Shown piece by piece: positions 33,480-46,215 of a stretch of DNA of 64,000 bases; the stretch's first letter is position 1; each line of letters starts with the position of its first letter. Both the position numbers and the translations under genes were made by a program. Under the pieces are notes generated by a model. That model saw nothing but the letters and a program-made list of their open reading frames with translations. It was not told the origin of the DNA and did no database searches. The DNA comes from Agapanthus africanus (taxonomy: Eukaryota; Streptophyta; Magnoliopsida; Asparagales; Amaryllidaceae), in assembly GCA_030015575.1 (NCBI GenBank), contig JASDDO010000001.1:514905772-514969771 (forward strand), read 5' to 3'.

Positions 33480-34600
33480 CAATGTTCTCGAAGGAGGGAG
33501 AGCATGAGAATATGGATGACCTCTCCCATTGCTTTGCAAATGAAGATGAAGACGGGGTGTTCTCAGAATTTCCACCGGCACCAAAGAAGATGGAAGATGG
33601 GATACATACCACGGCGGACAACCTGAAAAAAATCGACTTGGGGACGGCAAATGATCCAAAGCCAACATTCGTCATTGAGCTACTGTCTGAAAAACAGGTG
33701 GCCACGTTAAAGGACGTGCTTATGCAGTATAAAGACTGTTTCGCATGGAACTATTCCGAGATGCCGGGATTAGATCCAGAGATAGTTGTGCATAAACTGG
33801 CGATATCGCCGAACGTCAAGCCAGTCAAACAGGCGCCAAGAAGAATGCGGCTCGAGCTTTAGATGAGTATCAATGCCGATGTCAAGAAACTAATCGACTC
33901 CGGCTTCATCTAAGAAGTTCAATACCCTGACTGGATCGCCAATATCGTTCCGGTAATGAAGAAAAATGGGACAGTACGCATCTGCGTAGATTTTCGGGAT
34001 CCCAACAAAGCTTGTCCGAAAGATGACTTCCCAGTGCCTGTTACTGAGCTGATGATCGATAACACATCCACCCATGAAGTCTTCTCCTTTATGGACGGAT
34101 CCTCAGGGTACAACCAAATCAAGATGCATCTCGAAGACCGAAAGCATACTGCCTTCCGGATTTCGCTGGGCATATTTTGCTATAAAGTGATGCCCTTTGG
34201 TCTGAAGAACGCCCTTCGGTCTGAAGAACGCTGGCGCTACCTACCAGAGGGCTATGACGAAGATCTTTGATGGCCTCATATAAGAGATTGTCGAATGTTA
34301 TATCGACGACCTCGTGGTGTAAAGAAAATCGTACGAGGAGCACTGGGAACATTTGAAAATAGTGTTCCAGCGCCTTCGGAAGTACAACCTGAAGATGAAC
34401 CCTCTGAAATGTGCGTTTGGAGTTTTCTCAGGCAAATTCTTAGGATTCATCGTACGACACCGGGGCATCGAAATAGACCCGTCAAAGATCAAGGCGATTA
34501 TGGAAATTCCTTCGCCAAGAACTCTCAAGCAACTGCGGTCTTTCAAAGGAAAGCTCGCGTATATCCGACGGTTCATAGCTAACCTCTCCGGCAAATGACG
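33476..34600 (+). pseudogene. Element C reverse transcriptase
   Basis: A start region holds FAWNYSEMPGLDPEIV and VKPVKQAPRRM (to 33862), then VRICVDFRDPNKACPKDD, FMDGSSGYNQIKM and FCYKVMPFGLKN (33956-34210), typical of Tat RT. A 19-bp direct duplication (34192-34210 and 34211-34229) breaks the frame right after this motif. The catalytic CYIDDLVV follows near 34305 with stops on both sides, then KFLGFIVRHRGIEIDP and IRRFIANLS (to 34598). It cannot make active RT. Confidence 0.85.
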
Positions 34601-35110
34601 CCCCTACAGTCATCTAATGAAGAAGGAGACTTCGTTCATTTGGGATCGTAAATGCCAAAACGCACTGGATGAAATCAAGCAATATCTGCAGAACCCGCCA
34701 GTATTGACCGCTCCGGTCAAGGGAAAACCCCTCATCCTATACACAACAGCCCTTGAAGGTTCGTTAGGCGAGCTATGGGCACAGGAAAACGATTAGGGAA
34801 AGGAGAGAGCTCTCTACTATTTTAGTCGAGTTCTTCTGGGGGAAGAAAACAACTACTCCCTAATCGAAAAGCATTGCCTGGCAATGAACTTCGCGGTAAT
34901 GAAGCTCCGACATTACGCCTTAGCACATGAGGTTCATCTCATATCAAAGGTGGATCCTCTCAAATATTTGATGTCGAGAGCCATATTAACAGGAAGGCTT
35001 ACTAAATGGGCCCTCCTCTTGATGGAGTTCTTGATAGTATATCGACCCCTCAAGGTAATAAAAGGCCAATCCATCGCTGACTTTCTCGCTGAGCATCCAA
35101 TACCAGCTAA
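34600..35110 (+). pseudogene. Element C RNase H
   Basis: The frame holds SFIWDRKCQNALDEIKQYL, LYTTALEGSLGELWAQ, ALYYFSRVLLGEENNYS and IEKHCLAMNFAVMKLRHY, then ISKVDPLKYL and KGQSIADFLAEHPIP, the usual end of Tat RNase H. The first catalytic position (normally D in the YLAVS-like strand) is not visible as Asp. Stops lie near 34597 and 34796. This domain would degrade RNA in the RNA-DNA hybrid. Confidence 0.75.
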
Positions 35111-35114
35111 TTCT

Positions 35115-35768
35115 CCCTTAAATTGCGAGTTGCCGGACGAACACGCGTTTGACGCAATCGATGGAGCATCGTCTATAAAGAAGCGAAAGCAAAATACCCC
35201 CATAATCAAACCCGGGGTGGGCCTTATCCTCGTAACCCTTCAAGGAGTGATAATGCGTTTCGCCCTTTCTTTAACAGAGCCAAGAACAAACAATGAAGCG
35301 AAATATGAAGTTTTGATAGCAGGTCTCGAGATCGCCATTGAAATGGGAATCGAAAACCTCCTCATATATGGAGACTCCCAACTGGTCGTCAGCCAAGTAA
35401 ATGGTGACTATCAGACGTGTAAACCCGAGTTGGTAAAATATGGCGAGAGAGTGCAGCAATTGCTGACGCAAATCCCTTCCTACACCCTGGAAAGCATACC
35501 GCGTGCAGAAAATAGCAAGGACGATGCATTAGCCAAGCTTGCTAAAGAACTGGCCGACGAAAACCTCGATGACGTAAAAATCATTGTGCAAAGTCGCCGG
35601 ATTCTCGCACCAGCAGAAATATCTATGAAGACTTCTAAAGGAGAGGAAGCAACCGAACAAGAGGCCTTCCAATTGGAGAATGAAGAAAAGGCGAAGGATT
35701 GGAGAGAAGTATTCATAGACTACTTCAAATCTCATCGAACGCCTGAGGACGCGTCGTCAAGACATTAG
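35115..35768 (+). pseudogene. Element C second (archaeal-type) RNase H, aRH
   Basis: The frame 34884-35768 continues from RNase H into a second RNase H fold: IKPGVGLILVTLQGVIMRFALSL, RTNNEAKYEVLIAGLEIA, LLIYGDSQLVVSQV and RAENSKDDALAKLAKE, with Glu in NNEAKYE and Asp in YGDSQ and KDDALA. This extra domain between RNase H and integrase marks the Tat lineage. It is read in one frame without stops, but has no intact polyprotein around it. Confidence 0.85.
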
Positions 35769-36380
35769 TTCATGAAGCGAGCCCTGTCTTTCACCTTCGT
35801 CAATGATACTCTTTATAAGAGATCGTTCGATTGTCTGTGGTTGAGATTCCTGGGACCAAAAGAAGCAAAAAGGGTCGTTCAAGAAACTCATAACGGACTC
35901 TGCGGTTCCCATAAAGCTGGGCCAAAGATGAAGCTGAAAATCAAAAGAATGGGTTACTATTGGCCCACGATGATTCAGGACTGCCTCGAATATGCGAAGC
36001 AGTGTTACTCGTGCCAAATTCACGGGGACTTCATCCACCAGCATCCGAATCCGCTACACCCAACATTGGCTAGTTGGCCATTCGAAATGTGGGGAACCGA
36101 TATAATTGAGCCCATCGAGCCAGCATCATCCAATAGACATCGGTTCATACGAAAGATTGACTAGGCCGAGAACATTCTGCCAAGGCAAACTCGTGCTGGT
36201 TGTAAAAAAGATCTATGATCCCCAATCGTGCTAAACGGGGGAAATTCGAGCCGAACTATGAGGGTCCGTACATCGTAGACAAGGTCTACCATGGTGGGGC
36301 CTACTTGCTCATGGATATGCATGGTGAAAGACCCTTCCGGCCAATAAACGGTTGGTTCCTTAAGAAATACTACGCTTGAC
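35769..36380 (+). pseudogene. Element C integrase lacking its catalytic core
   Basis: The frame from 35772 has the zinc-binding N-terminus: ETHNGLCGSHKAG (the H-H pair), MGYYWPTMIQDC and CYSCQIHGD (the C-C pair). The core opens with MWGTDIIEPIEP (first catalytic Asp) and breaks at about 36160. After about 40 unmatched bases the C-terminal domain follows (KFEPNYEGPYIVDKVY, GGAYLLMDMHG, WFLKKYYA, to 36378). The second Asp and the Glu, with about 100 residues, are missing, so it cannot integrate. Confidence 0.82.
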
Positions 36381-38299
36381 AAGTCACGGCTCAGGTTAAT
36401 GATGGATGACGATACTCGTGTCTGCTCGTTGTCTTCCTGAGTCCAAACTCTATAAGTAGTATCCAGCGAAACCTCGCCTCAAAATCCTTACGGATCGCAA
36501 CGTCCTTAAACTAGTTATGGACCGAGATGTTCTTAAACTAACAATGGACTGAGATGTCCTTAAACTAACAATGGTCCGAGATGTCCTTAAACTAACAATG
36601 GACCGCAGTGTCTTTAAACTAAAAGCGCCGCCTCAAAACATGGCGACAGTAGAATCCAAGTCCACAAGTCCCAGCGGCAAGGACTGCAACTTAAGTCCCT
36701 CTGGCTACACAGCTACCCCGGTCGGCGAAGTCCCACCGTGATAAAAAAATGGTACGTTCATAAGCGAAATGGGCACGGATGAAAACCCGAAAGGGCGCCG
36801 TGAGTAAAAACAGCAGGACTACCGGTGAATTTGTGAAAACCCGAAAGGACGCAATCTCGTTAAAATAAAGACACCTGCAAGGTCCTCTCAACCTTGTAAG
36901 GAGAAAATACCTGCGTGAAATCCTTACGACTCACAAGGGAGCAACACACTTAGGGATCACCACGATTCCTAAGGAGAAATTACACTTACAGGATCCTCAC
37001 GACTCGTAAGAAGAATCCCCCTTATGAGACCCTTACGGCTCATAGGATTCGAAAGCCTTAAGTTACAGGGATCTGAACCTGTTCTTAAGCCATCACATCC
37101 CCCAGTTTGCCCTACAAGCGGTTCAATATTGACCCTTGTATACAATCCACGGGCACAAATAAACGTCTCCCCCACCAAGTTCCACCAATGGTGCGAAATT
37201 TCCTCATTTGGTGAACGACACTTGTAATTCCTCTCGACTTATAAGGAGAAAACACTCTTGTATGATCATTACGACTTATAAGAGAACACACACTTAAGAA
37301 TCCTCACAATTCCTAAGGATAAAATGCACCTATGAGATCCTTACAATTCGTAGGGAGAAACATCTTTATGAGACCCTTACGGCTCATGAAGTCAAAAGCC
37401 TTAGTCGACAGGACCCTAACCCTGTTTGCTAAGCCACCTTTATTCGAATCGACAAAGGCAAATGATGATTCGCTCCTAGCAATGTCCCAGTGGTAGCGAT
37501 GTTGATGCCTAAGATGGGTATCAAATTCCGAGCCCTTTCACGGCAAATGATGATTCGCTCCTGGCCGTATTCCAGTCGCAGCGATGCTGATGCTAAGATT
37601 GGTATCAGATCTCAAGTTCCATACTCGCAGCAAAAAATCAGCGAGCCAAAAATGCATATGAAATAGCCGAAATGATAGGGCAACTCGCAACAAAGATCAG
37701 CGAGTAAAATATATGCATATAAAAATAGCCGAAATGATTGGGCAACTCGCAATAAAAAACAGTGAGTAAAGAAAAATAGCCGAAATGATTGGGCACCGCG
37801 AAAAAATAGCCGAAATGATTGGACGACCGCGACTTTCGCGATATAAAAAGCTGAAATGATAGAGTATCGCGGAAATAAAATAAAATGAAACTTCTGCCCT
37901 GCAGGTGAGATCACATTGACCCATGTATACAATCCATGGGCACAAACAGAAAGGGAACCATATCGTCCCACCAGGCTTCGTTAAAGGGAAGCCAGATCTC
38001 AATGGCTACACCTATAGCCTAGAAATCAATAACGGTGTTCCTTCTCGTTCCAACCAGAAGCAGATACGATGTCAGCAAAACAGAGCCACAGCAAAGTCCC
38101 CTAGTTCCAAATCTCAACGGTTCACAGACAGCCTAGAGACTACCTCGGAGCCACGGCAAAGTCCTCTAGTTCCAAATCTCAACGGTTCATAGACAGCTTA
38201 GAGACTACCTCAGAGCCACGGCAAAGTTCCCTAGTTCCAAATCTCGACAGTTCACAGACAACCTAGAGACTACCTCGGAGCCACGACAAAGTTCCCTAG
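36381..38299 (+). repeat. Element C 3' region, part 1: four kinds of tandem repeats, no gene
   Basis: Non-coding. Contents: ggaccg-type repeats (36480-36625); a hairpin-unit array (36870-37400) with a conserved CCTYACGACT centre; an 86-bp duplication with GGCAAATGATGATTCGCTCCT (37457 and 37543); five copies of AATAGCCGAAATGATTGGGC (37660-37850); and 65-bp repeats starting at 38083, 38148, 38213 and 38278. The last repeat is cut by element A at 38300 and continues at 48448. Confidence 0.8.
38083..38299 (+). repeat. 65-bp tandem repeats
   Basis: GAGCCACGGCAAAGTCC begins units at 38083, 38148, 38213 and 38278, exactly 65 bp apart. The fourth is interrupted by element A. After A the array dissolves into diverged copies (48448-48640). 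Confidence 0.85.
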
Positions 38300-40531
38300 T
38301 GTTGGAGATAGTGCCCTCAGAGTCGATTATTGGATCACAGGCACGTGATTGCATTGATTGAGGGAGGACCTATCCCGGTAGGACAGTCTTACTCGAGATG
38401 ATAGTATGCTATCTGGTTTAACTTTATCATCGTGTACTGCTTTAGGTGACATGACAGGTCACTATTGCACGTTGATAGAGCCCCTAGGATTCTTGCTTGA
38501 CTACCGGCAGTATGAGGGCGATCATATACGTGGGAGCTGGTAGTCTATAAGCACATCCTTAAAAGGTCCCTAGTCGTGGGAGTTTCGAGATAGGGCATCG
38601 ATACTCCAGAGTAGACTAGTGTATACAGTCGAGACCCCGACGAGGGGCGGTGGCCGGTCTCACAAGCCACTGGTGTCAGTTGGTTCACCTAAGATGTATA
38701 CAGGTGCTCATTGGGTTATGAGTACACCGGACAGGACTCGCCGGGAACATGCTAGTTGGTCTTATACCTGACGTCAGATAGCAGTTCCCAGATGACATGT
38801 GTACAGGTTAGTTCATCGACCTGGGGATCGTCATTTGTCTCGTGTGAGTTCCCACTGTGCTTTGATTACTACCCTACCACGGCTCAAAGGAGTCGTGCAA
38901 ACAGGTTTTAGTTGGGTACAGTCCCGAGCCACATGGAGGCAGTGAGCGGATCTTCAGGGGTTCGTCTCTCCCGGTATTGGGGGTGAGGTCGCGCTGTGTC
39001 TAGGAGAGCCATTACACAAAGTCCTTGGCCAAGGCAGGAGATTTACTGGTATGTATTCCAGTAGTATCTCAGGGTGTTCTGGGCTACACTCCGACACGAC
39101 TTGTACCGCTTTTGGGGGTCTGACTTTTACCCACCCCCTAGGCCCGACATGCGATACTCATAGACGAACGGACCGGACTGTACGGATATTGTCACTGACA
39201 GGCTCAGTAGGGTGTCAGGATGAGTTCGCTCATCGACGTCCCTTTTAGTCAATAACTGGTGGCCCGTTACGTATTGGCTTATACCTCTGACGTGCTAGTG
39301 GTTAAATCCACAGCCATAGTATTGACGAGTCTTTAGAGTCCACCACACTTTCAGTTACTCAGGTTTTCGGGCGAAACGCTGTAGAGGCCGTATGGAGATA
39401 TGGCAGGGTCCTATCAGATACGTGCGGTATTGCATTGATCAGGATCGGACAGTTTTGTACTAGTAGCCGTATAGTTATATGGCAGGGTTCGATCTGATAC
39501 GTGCGGTATTGCACGGATCAGGATCGGACGGATATTACTAGCCGGCTTTGGCTTAAGCCGGTCCTAGTTTAGTACAGTGTAGATTTTGTCTCATTGCATT
39601 TGTATCCGGTCGGAATACAGATGCGGGTGTGTATGCACAGTATCGGGGTTTTTCTGTAATTTATTACGGGACCAGTTTTCTGGAGTTGCCAGTTTGCATT
39701 CCGTTCCGGCCGGTTTTCCTTTGTTCTTTCCCGGCCGGACTTTTCTGATGGAGGGGGTAATTTGCAGTTTTGCAAATTACATTTGAGGAGGGGGTTTCTT
39801 GCATATGTATTTATTATGATAGCATCTTTAGATGCCATTCTTTTCCTTCATCTTTTCATGCTTTATTATGATTAGTTGTGATTAGAGTTGATGTGAGGTT
39901 GTGATGATTATGTTTTGGATGTGGTCACCACTTATGCTCCTACCATCACCTCCCTTCATGCTTATTATTCTTTCTCCATCATTTCTAAGTTCATGAGTTT
40001 TTCATGGTTGAAAAAAAGAAGGAGATGAGAGCTTCATCTTTGAGAGAGTAGCATTCTTGATCTCATCTTTCATGTTAAGAAAAATGCAAGCACCATTTTT
40101 CTTATCTAGTTTCCTCCATCATCTTCAAATGGCAACCACCCCAAAAGAGACTATGATTCTACACTACACTTCCTACAGCATATCTTGGACGCGTCGGCTA
40201 GCCTACTTCACGCCCGAGTTGCCTCGGTATTGAGGTGGGAGCCCGTAAAAGATGCAGGCGATGTGGTGCCCTTCCGGCGAAGAGGCGACAACGAGGAGAT
40301 GACGGACGAAGCATCCGCGGGAGATCGGAGTGGAGACGAAGACCGAAGGACTCGGATCATTCGGTATATCTCTTCCCCTTTCTTGTTAGTAGCTTAGACT
40401 TGTTAATGGTTACGATCCGGGTGTTTAGTGCGCGGTGGTGCCGGTTTGCTAAGTCCGCAAATATTAAAGTTTATCACCGTTTCCGCATTTGGCCGTCGGA
40501 TTGACGGCCGGGGCGCCGCCGTGCACTTACA
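38300..40531 (+). repeat. 5' LTR of element A
   Basis: Runs from TGTTGGAGATAG to GTGCACTTACA, 2232 bp, the same length as the 3' LTR. Small frames in it (such as 39051-39248) are repeated unchanged in the 3' LTR only because the copies are recent. Confidence 0.92.
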
Positions 40532-42949
40532 GTGGTATCAGAGCCTCGCCATTAACTTCGTCTAGCTTCGTTTGATGTGTTTTGCATTTCCGATCGACCA
40601 AAATTCCAAAAACTATATTTTGATCACATCAGTTTTCTGTTTGAAATTTTTGGTGTCGAAAAATTTTTCAGGTTGTAAATTATTGATGTACTGGAAAATC
40701 TAAGAGCTCTGTAAAAATTCGATGAGGTGAATCCACAGTGGGAGCGCGGAACCGCCGCATATACCCCATTCCCGCCGCTAATCCGCCGCGCACTGTAGGG
40801 TTCCCTGCACCAATTTTTTACAGAGGCTTTCTGGGCTTAAAATATGGGTTTTGGAATATTAATTTTGGGCCCAGTATTTCTGTGAGTGCTGCAGTATTGG
40901 TTTGGGGCCCACTAGTTTTTTTTGATCAATCGGAAAATTTTAAACACATTTTTCACAGTATTTACATTATATTTGCGACCGTGAATGTCACTTGATCGGT
41001 AAATCCGGTCTAACTGCTATAGCCCGGTTAGACGGATTTGCGAACGTGACTTTCACGTTGATGTTCTGTTTTTGCTGTGATGTTGCGGATCGGTCGTGGG
41101 GGATAGCTTGGATGCAATGCTAGTACAGTTTTTGTTGTATTATGTACATTTGATATTGCGGGGCGAGCGTCCGACATGTGGACTGCCGTCACTGCCTGTT
41201 TGTATTATTCTTTTGGGGCACGACCTGGTTGCGGTCGATGTACCCGGTGTATGTATATTTTACTTTCTGTACTAGGTTTACCCCGCGGAGGAGTGCACGG
41301 ATAGCCGGGTTCTGGAAGGCAACAAGCCCGCATCTCATGGCATTGAGACGGAGGGGGCTTCACTCTGGGATTGGCAGGCTATTCGCCGCACTCGTAGGGG
41401 GTACAGGTTGACCCAGGAGGGGTGCCCAAGTTACCGGATTCCGTGGAGTGCTGGGTGGTCCATTCACGGAGCTGAAGGGGGCTGCCTCGCTTCAGGTTTT
41501 GGCGGGTAACTTGCCGCGCCCGTAGGGGTCTAGGATTTCATTGCACAGGCTATCCACACGACCAGGGGAACGTCGGGTTTCAGTAGTGGCTCTGTGAAAC
41601 CCGGGGATCCCAGATATCTGTATTGTTCTGTGATGCTGTACATTTCTGTGATGTTGCATTTCTTTTCACGCCTTGAGCGAAATATAATATATTGGTATAT
41701 ATATTAGTAGATGTTGTATATGTTTTTCATCCGCGCTAGTCCAGTCCCCGCTCTGTCGTTAGTAAGCTAACCTAACGAGTGATGACGGGACCCAGTGGCG
41801 AATGCGGATGGCATATACGTACGTCAGTATATTTTCGTTCTTTGTGGTGTGATTAATTGATGGGACTGCGTTGATTCGGATCAATGAAAGTTAAACAAAC
41901 CTATTCTGATGTTGTTGGAACACTTTTCAAAAAGCTGTTATTGCAAGGACGTTCACTTTTGTTTTGCATCGTGGTATTCATTTGGAATATCCTGCTCCTC
42001 AGTCGACGAGGCAAGGGCCGAGATCCCTTCACCGGGAGTGACCCCTTGGACAGAAGTTTGCATCAGGGCATTAACTTCACTATAGCCGATTACTTTTGCT
42101 TTGCATCGTGGTATTCATTTGGGATATCCTGCACCCCATTCTACGGGGAAAGAGCCGAGATCCCTTCACCGGGAGTGACCTCTTTAGCGAAGGTTTTCGT
42201 CACTATATTTTCTAAAAAGCTATCCGTTCCTTCAACGATATCAAGTTCATTACGTTAAAGGTTTTCGCCAGAAACCATTCGTAGCCTTCCGTCGTTTCAG
42301 ACGGGTAGCACGTAGTATTCATGCTATGTTTGTTGACCTTCGTCAAGGCATAGTGTATGGTAGCTGCTTGTTGCTTTTCTGCTGCATAGATAGATGTGTT
42401 GGTTTGGGACAGTCGTATAGCCTTGTTGACCTTCGTCAAGGGCTTGTACGGGTGGGTTCAAATTAACCTGGACAATGACGAGTGGAACTTGACATGTGAC
42501 TTATGATTTGTTGACCTTCGTCAAGGTCATAAGAGCATGGGGCAAAAATCACATCGGGAGTTTCAAAAGAACTGAAACTTGCCAGATATGCGCATACCTT
42601 CTGGAGTGTGATAGCGTGTGCGGATTCCGTCACGTTATCATGCGATGATAGTTGGATCCCGATTCCCACTGATGAGTTGGTTTACTCCTCGGGTGACCCC
42701 GACTAATTCTTCTTTCAGGTTTGGAGGAGAGTTTGAGGTACAGTGGGAGGTTTCCAGATTAGATAAATTGGTAACCATTCTGATCTAGGATAGAGTGCAC
42801 GCTGAGTGTTTCTTTTCTCTCTCTCTGGCAGCGACTATTGACCCGACCCTAGACTATGACTCAGTGACCAAGTTGACCGAACCTTCTTAACACTGGCTTT
42901 TGGATTGTCAGAGTCGCTGACCTCATTGCCACTCCTACTTTTACCCTTT

Positions 42950-43690
42950 TCTCCAGGACACCCCGTATTACTGCGAACGTCCACTTCCATTGGACAAAAC
43001 CATCGTATGGTTAGATACGAACTCGAAGGAATTTATTCGAGGATGGTTTCCGGTTCTGGAGAAAACGAATAGGATTATTCAGTTGTCTTTTCTTTTCACC
43101 TTCTCTCAGGTTGCGAGTACTCCTTGGTTTAGGAGTAGTACACCTATTACGCAAATTGGACAGTCTTCTTTCAAACCATAGGCTGGTGCCGACCGGTAGG
43201 GAATGAAGAAAACCAATTAGCCTAAACGGTGTGCAGAAGGTATTAAGATTAAGACATATAAAGGGATTAGTAAGAGGGCAAAGTAAATTGCGACTGATAT
43301 TCACGACCAAACCAAATATTTCTTCGCCAATCCTAAATCACCTTTGTATTTCTCCAGGACACTCCGTATCACTACGAAGATCCACAGTTTATTGGATACT
43401 CCATCGTATGGTTATATACGAACTCGAAAGGAACTTGTTCCAGTTCGGGGATGGATTCTGGTCCAGGAGAAATAGGAATAAGGTTTATTCGGTTGTCTTT
43501 TATCATCACCTTCTCTCATTGCGAGTGCTCCTAGGATTAGGACAGTACACCCATTATGCTTATTGGATAGTCTTCTTCCAAACCATAGGCTGGTGCCGAA
43601 CGGTAGGGAAGGAAGAAAACCAATTGGCCTAAAGGGGTGTGCAGAAGGTAATGACTAAAGACATATAAAGGGATTTGGAGAGGTGGCATA
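42950..43690 (+). repeat. 401-bp tandem duplication in element A
   Basis: TCTCCAGGACAC starts each copy (42950, 43351). Shared landmarks are CCATCGTATGGTTA, ACGAACTCGAA, CACCTTCTCTC, AAACCATAGGCTGGTGCCGA and GTGTGCAGAAGGTA. The copies differ by many substitutions and small indels, so the duplication is far older than the insertion. Confidence 0.8.
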
Positions 43691-44313
43691 GAATTATACG
43701 GTTATAGTTGTGAATCTGGATAATGGTAGAGGCATTACTAGGAATACCAGGATACCCCATCGAAATATTTCAATGTTTCAGTTCAACTGTGTACTGTTAA
43801 AAGAAAACTGATTTCCCGATTGGACACTTGCTCCAGGGTATGTATTTACCAGGTTTGATTCTCACATCTGTATGGTTTTTACAGATGGTGAGTGGGAGTA
43901 AGTTATTGGGAATAGGGTAATCATCCTCATTATATCGGGATTCGTTGTAATCGGTGATATTTGAGGAGATCATCTGGGCTGTTTGCCGGTCGGCAAATAT
44001 TTGGTTTTGAATATCCGCTTTTATGCACCAATTTCAAATTGATATATCTGTACGTCTATTTTCATGGAGTGAGATATACCTTTTGATATTATGTTGATGA
44101 CATTTACCTATATCAGTGGATGGTTAGGCAAGGAGCATTAAACAGCGGTGTAATTCTTCTTAACCATAAGTACAGTTTTCAACCTACGACACACAGTGAA
44201 AGAGTTGTTAGACTCAGTGGACTTATACAGAGTAATGTATGTTGTCCAGTGTCCATTAGGACAGAGGGGTTGGTCCTCATACTATATTCTGTTTACTTTT
44301 AACTTCTCTAGTT

Positions 44314-44349
44314 CTTAGACATGTGTTTCGTAGAAACACAGTGTCTAAG
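44314..44349 (+). other. 16-bp hairpin in element A internal domain
   Basis: CTTAGACA and TGTGTTTC pair with GAAACACA and TGTCTAAG around a 3-base loop, with one bulged base. Confidence 0.7.
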
Positions 44350-46215
44350 TTTTGAGGAGTTATAGGTATTTGAATAGAATAGAGAACCAGGTATAGCAAG
44401 TATCGGGATTCTTCAAGGTGATCGAAGATATAGATACTTGTGTATGGTATTCAGTTGATAGTAATGATAAAGAGAAATTGATTCTCTTTCAGGTTACTCA
44501 TAATTGGAAGCATTCCTAAGTTGAGTAACGCTGATCGGCCTCTCTCCATTTAGTTGACATGCACTGGAGATAGCTGCATGATTTGAATCTGGTTAAATTA
44601 AATCAGTGCCTCTGGTGCTATATTGGATATAGTACAGTTCATATCTTAACATTGTTAAGGTACGGGAAGTTGTCCGGCTTATGATTAAAACCAGACACTG
44701 GACAACTCAAGGCACGTTTCTGTAATGGCTGTTTGTGGGTTGACCCAGGCTATGACAAGGGTTGACTTTCTACCATCTGGCAGATCAATAGAAATATTGT
44801 TCTAGACTCGCCACAGTTTATTAAAAATGGATTTTTTCAAAAACAGTAGTGGGAGTATGGTAGAACTGGAAGTGATTCCAGAACCGCAAACGATTACTGA
44901 AGATTTGATAAGGAACCTAAAGATTCAATCTGGCTTGACATTCCATTGGCCACTCCGCAGGGATGGTGGGTAACTTCAGGCACCCGAGAGGTACTCCGGT
45001 AGCCTCAAGGACGGTGACAGGGAAGTTCTTGTTTACCCACACTTGCCATTGTTGTTGTTCCAGGCTGCGAGACCCGGCAGGAGGATGAGTATAGCGTCGT
45101 TCTAAACTTGCTTTAGAAGTGCACGTCTATATGACTCTGCCAGATGGTTGTCGTAGTCAGTGGGAGCAGCGGAAGCATTGGTGGACATCAGGCTTATGTC
45201 TATTTATAGACTAAAGCAGATGTAGCGGAGAAAGATCATCTATTTCTGTTGTGACAGTCATAGGTTTGACGTCATCAGAATAGGGGATGGATCTGTTGAG
45301 AAGGTAGTAGGAAGTGATATTCCTATACTACGATCGGTTATACTTTGGTCGTCACACAGTGGTTTCTCCACAAAGGACTTGGACATTATATCAGACATAC
45401 TGGTTACTGGATCTATGGTTTTAGATCTAGATTTGGGTGGTTTCCCAATCAGGGTACCTTGACAGCATTCTAAGAGTATTTAGAACGGACGACTCCTGGC
45501 ACGGTAGTATACCTGCAGGTAATGGAGTCACCCTCTCTAAAGGTGTCTTATAGACTAAAGTAGAGAGGGATGTGCATGATTGGCATATCACTTGCTTAGG
45601 CAATTGAGTCAATCATGAAATGTCAAGTACCACACCAGATGTTGTTCTTGCAGTAGATGCAATAAGTTGATATTCATCCAATCCTGGAGAAACAGTCGGA
45701 GGCAGTTTTAGAACATAAGTGGATGTTCTAGGGATATGATAGCAGCATTCTCCTTCGGGAGACAGTTATCATTCCAGGCTTCAAAGGTGACATGGACGAC
45801 AAGGAGGTTGTCAGAGTTATAGTTTTCCATCTGACGAGGGGCAGTATTTTGGACAGGTGGTCCAAGACAATACTGAGGGTGGCATGGCGCAGGATACTGA
45901 TTAAGTTCGATTGACGATACAGTCTAAGAAGTTTGGATTTGGAGTTCATTCATGAGCTAGGTCCCATCAGACATCCAGACATTCTAAGACAGGTATTGCT
46001 CATTTCGGGAGATGGCTTTCTCCGCGAACTTGAGATATAGAGAGACATAGAAAGAAACACCAGAGCGGATCCACTCACTGAGGCTATTCCTCGAACGCAA
46101 TAGTTTCGCAAACGAGTTTTGTGAGACTGACAAGTAGAGGAGTTGGGTGTTCGGTATCACACGGGCTGTGAGTATGCGACATCGCAATAATTAGCCTTGA
46201 GTGCAAGTGGGAGAT

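Larger units (their letters stand above)
40532..46215 (+). other. Non-coding internal domain of element A
   Basis: A primer site (40533-40550) is followed by a leader shared with A' to about 41830. Then come a 137-bp tandem duplication (41955 and 42092: ACTTTTG..TTGCATCGTGGTATTC), three copies of a TTGACCTTCGTCAA hairpin (42333, 42426, 42511), a 401-bp tandem duplication (42950 and 43351), and a strong hairpin at 44314-44349. The longest frames (124 and 133 codons, at 41884 and 43231) show no known motifs and fall across the repeats. The polypurine tract is 46203-46215. Confidence 0.8.

Noticed and set aside
38083..38299. CRISPR-like repeat array
   Set aside because: Units are direct tandem 65-bp repeats without unique spacers, and the context is a plant retrotransposon.
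41884..42258. 124-codon frame in element A
   Set aside because: It spans the 137-bp tandem duplication, has no recognisable domain and no support in A'.
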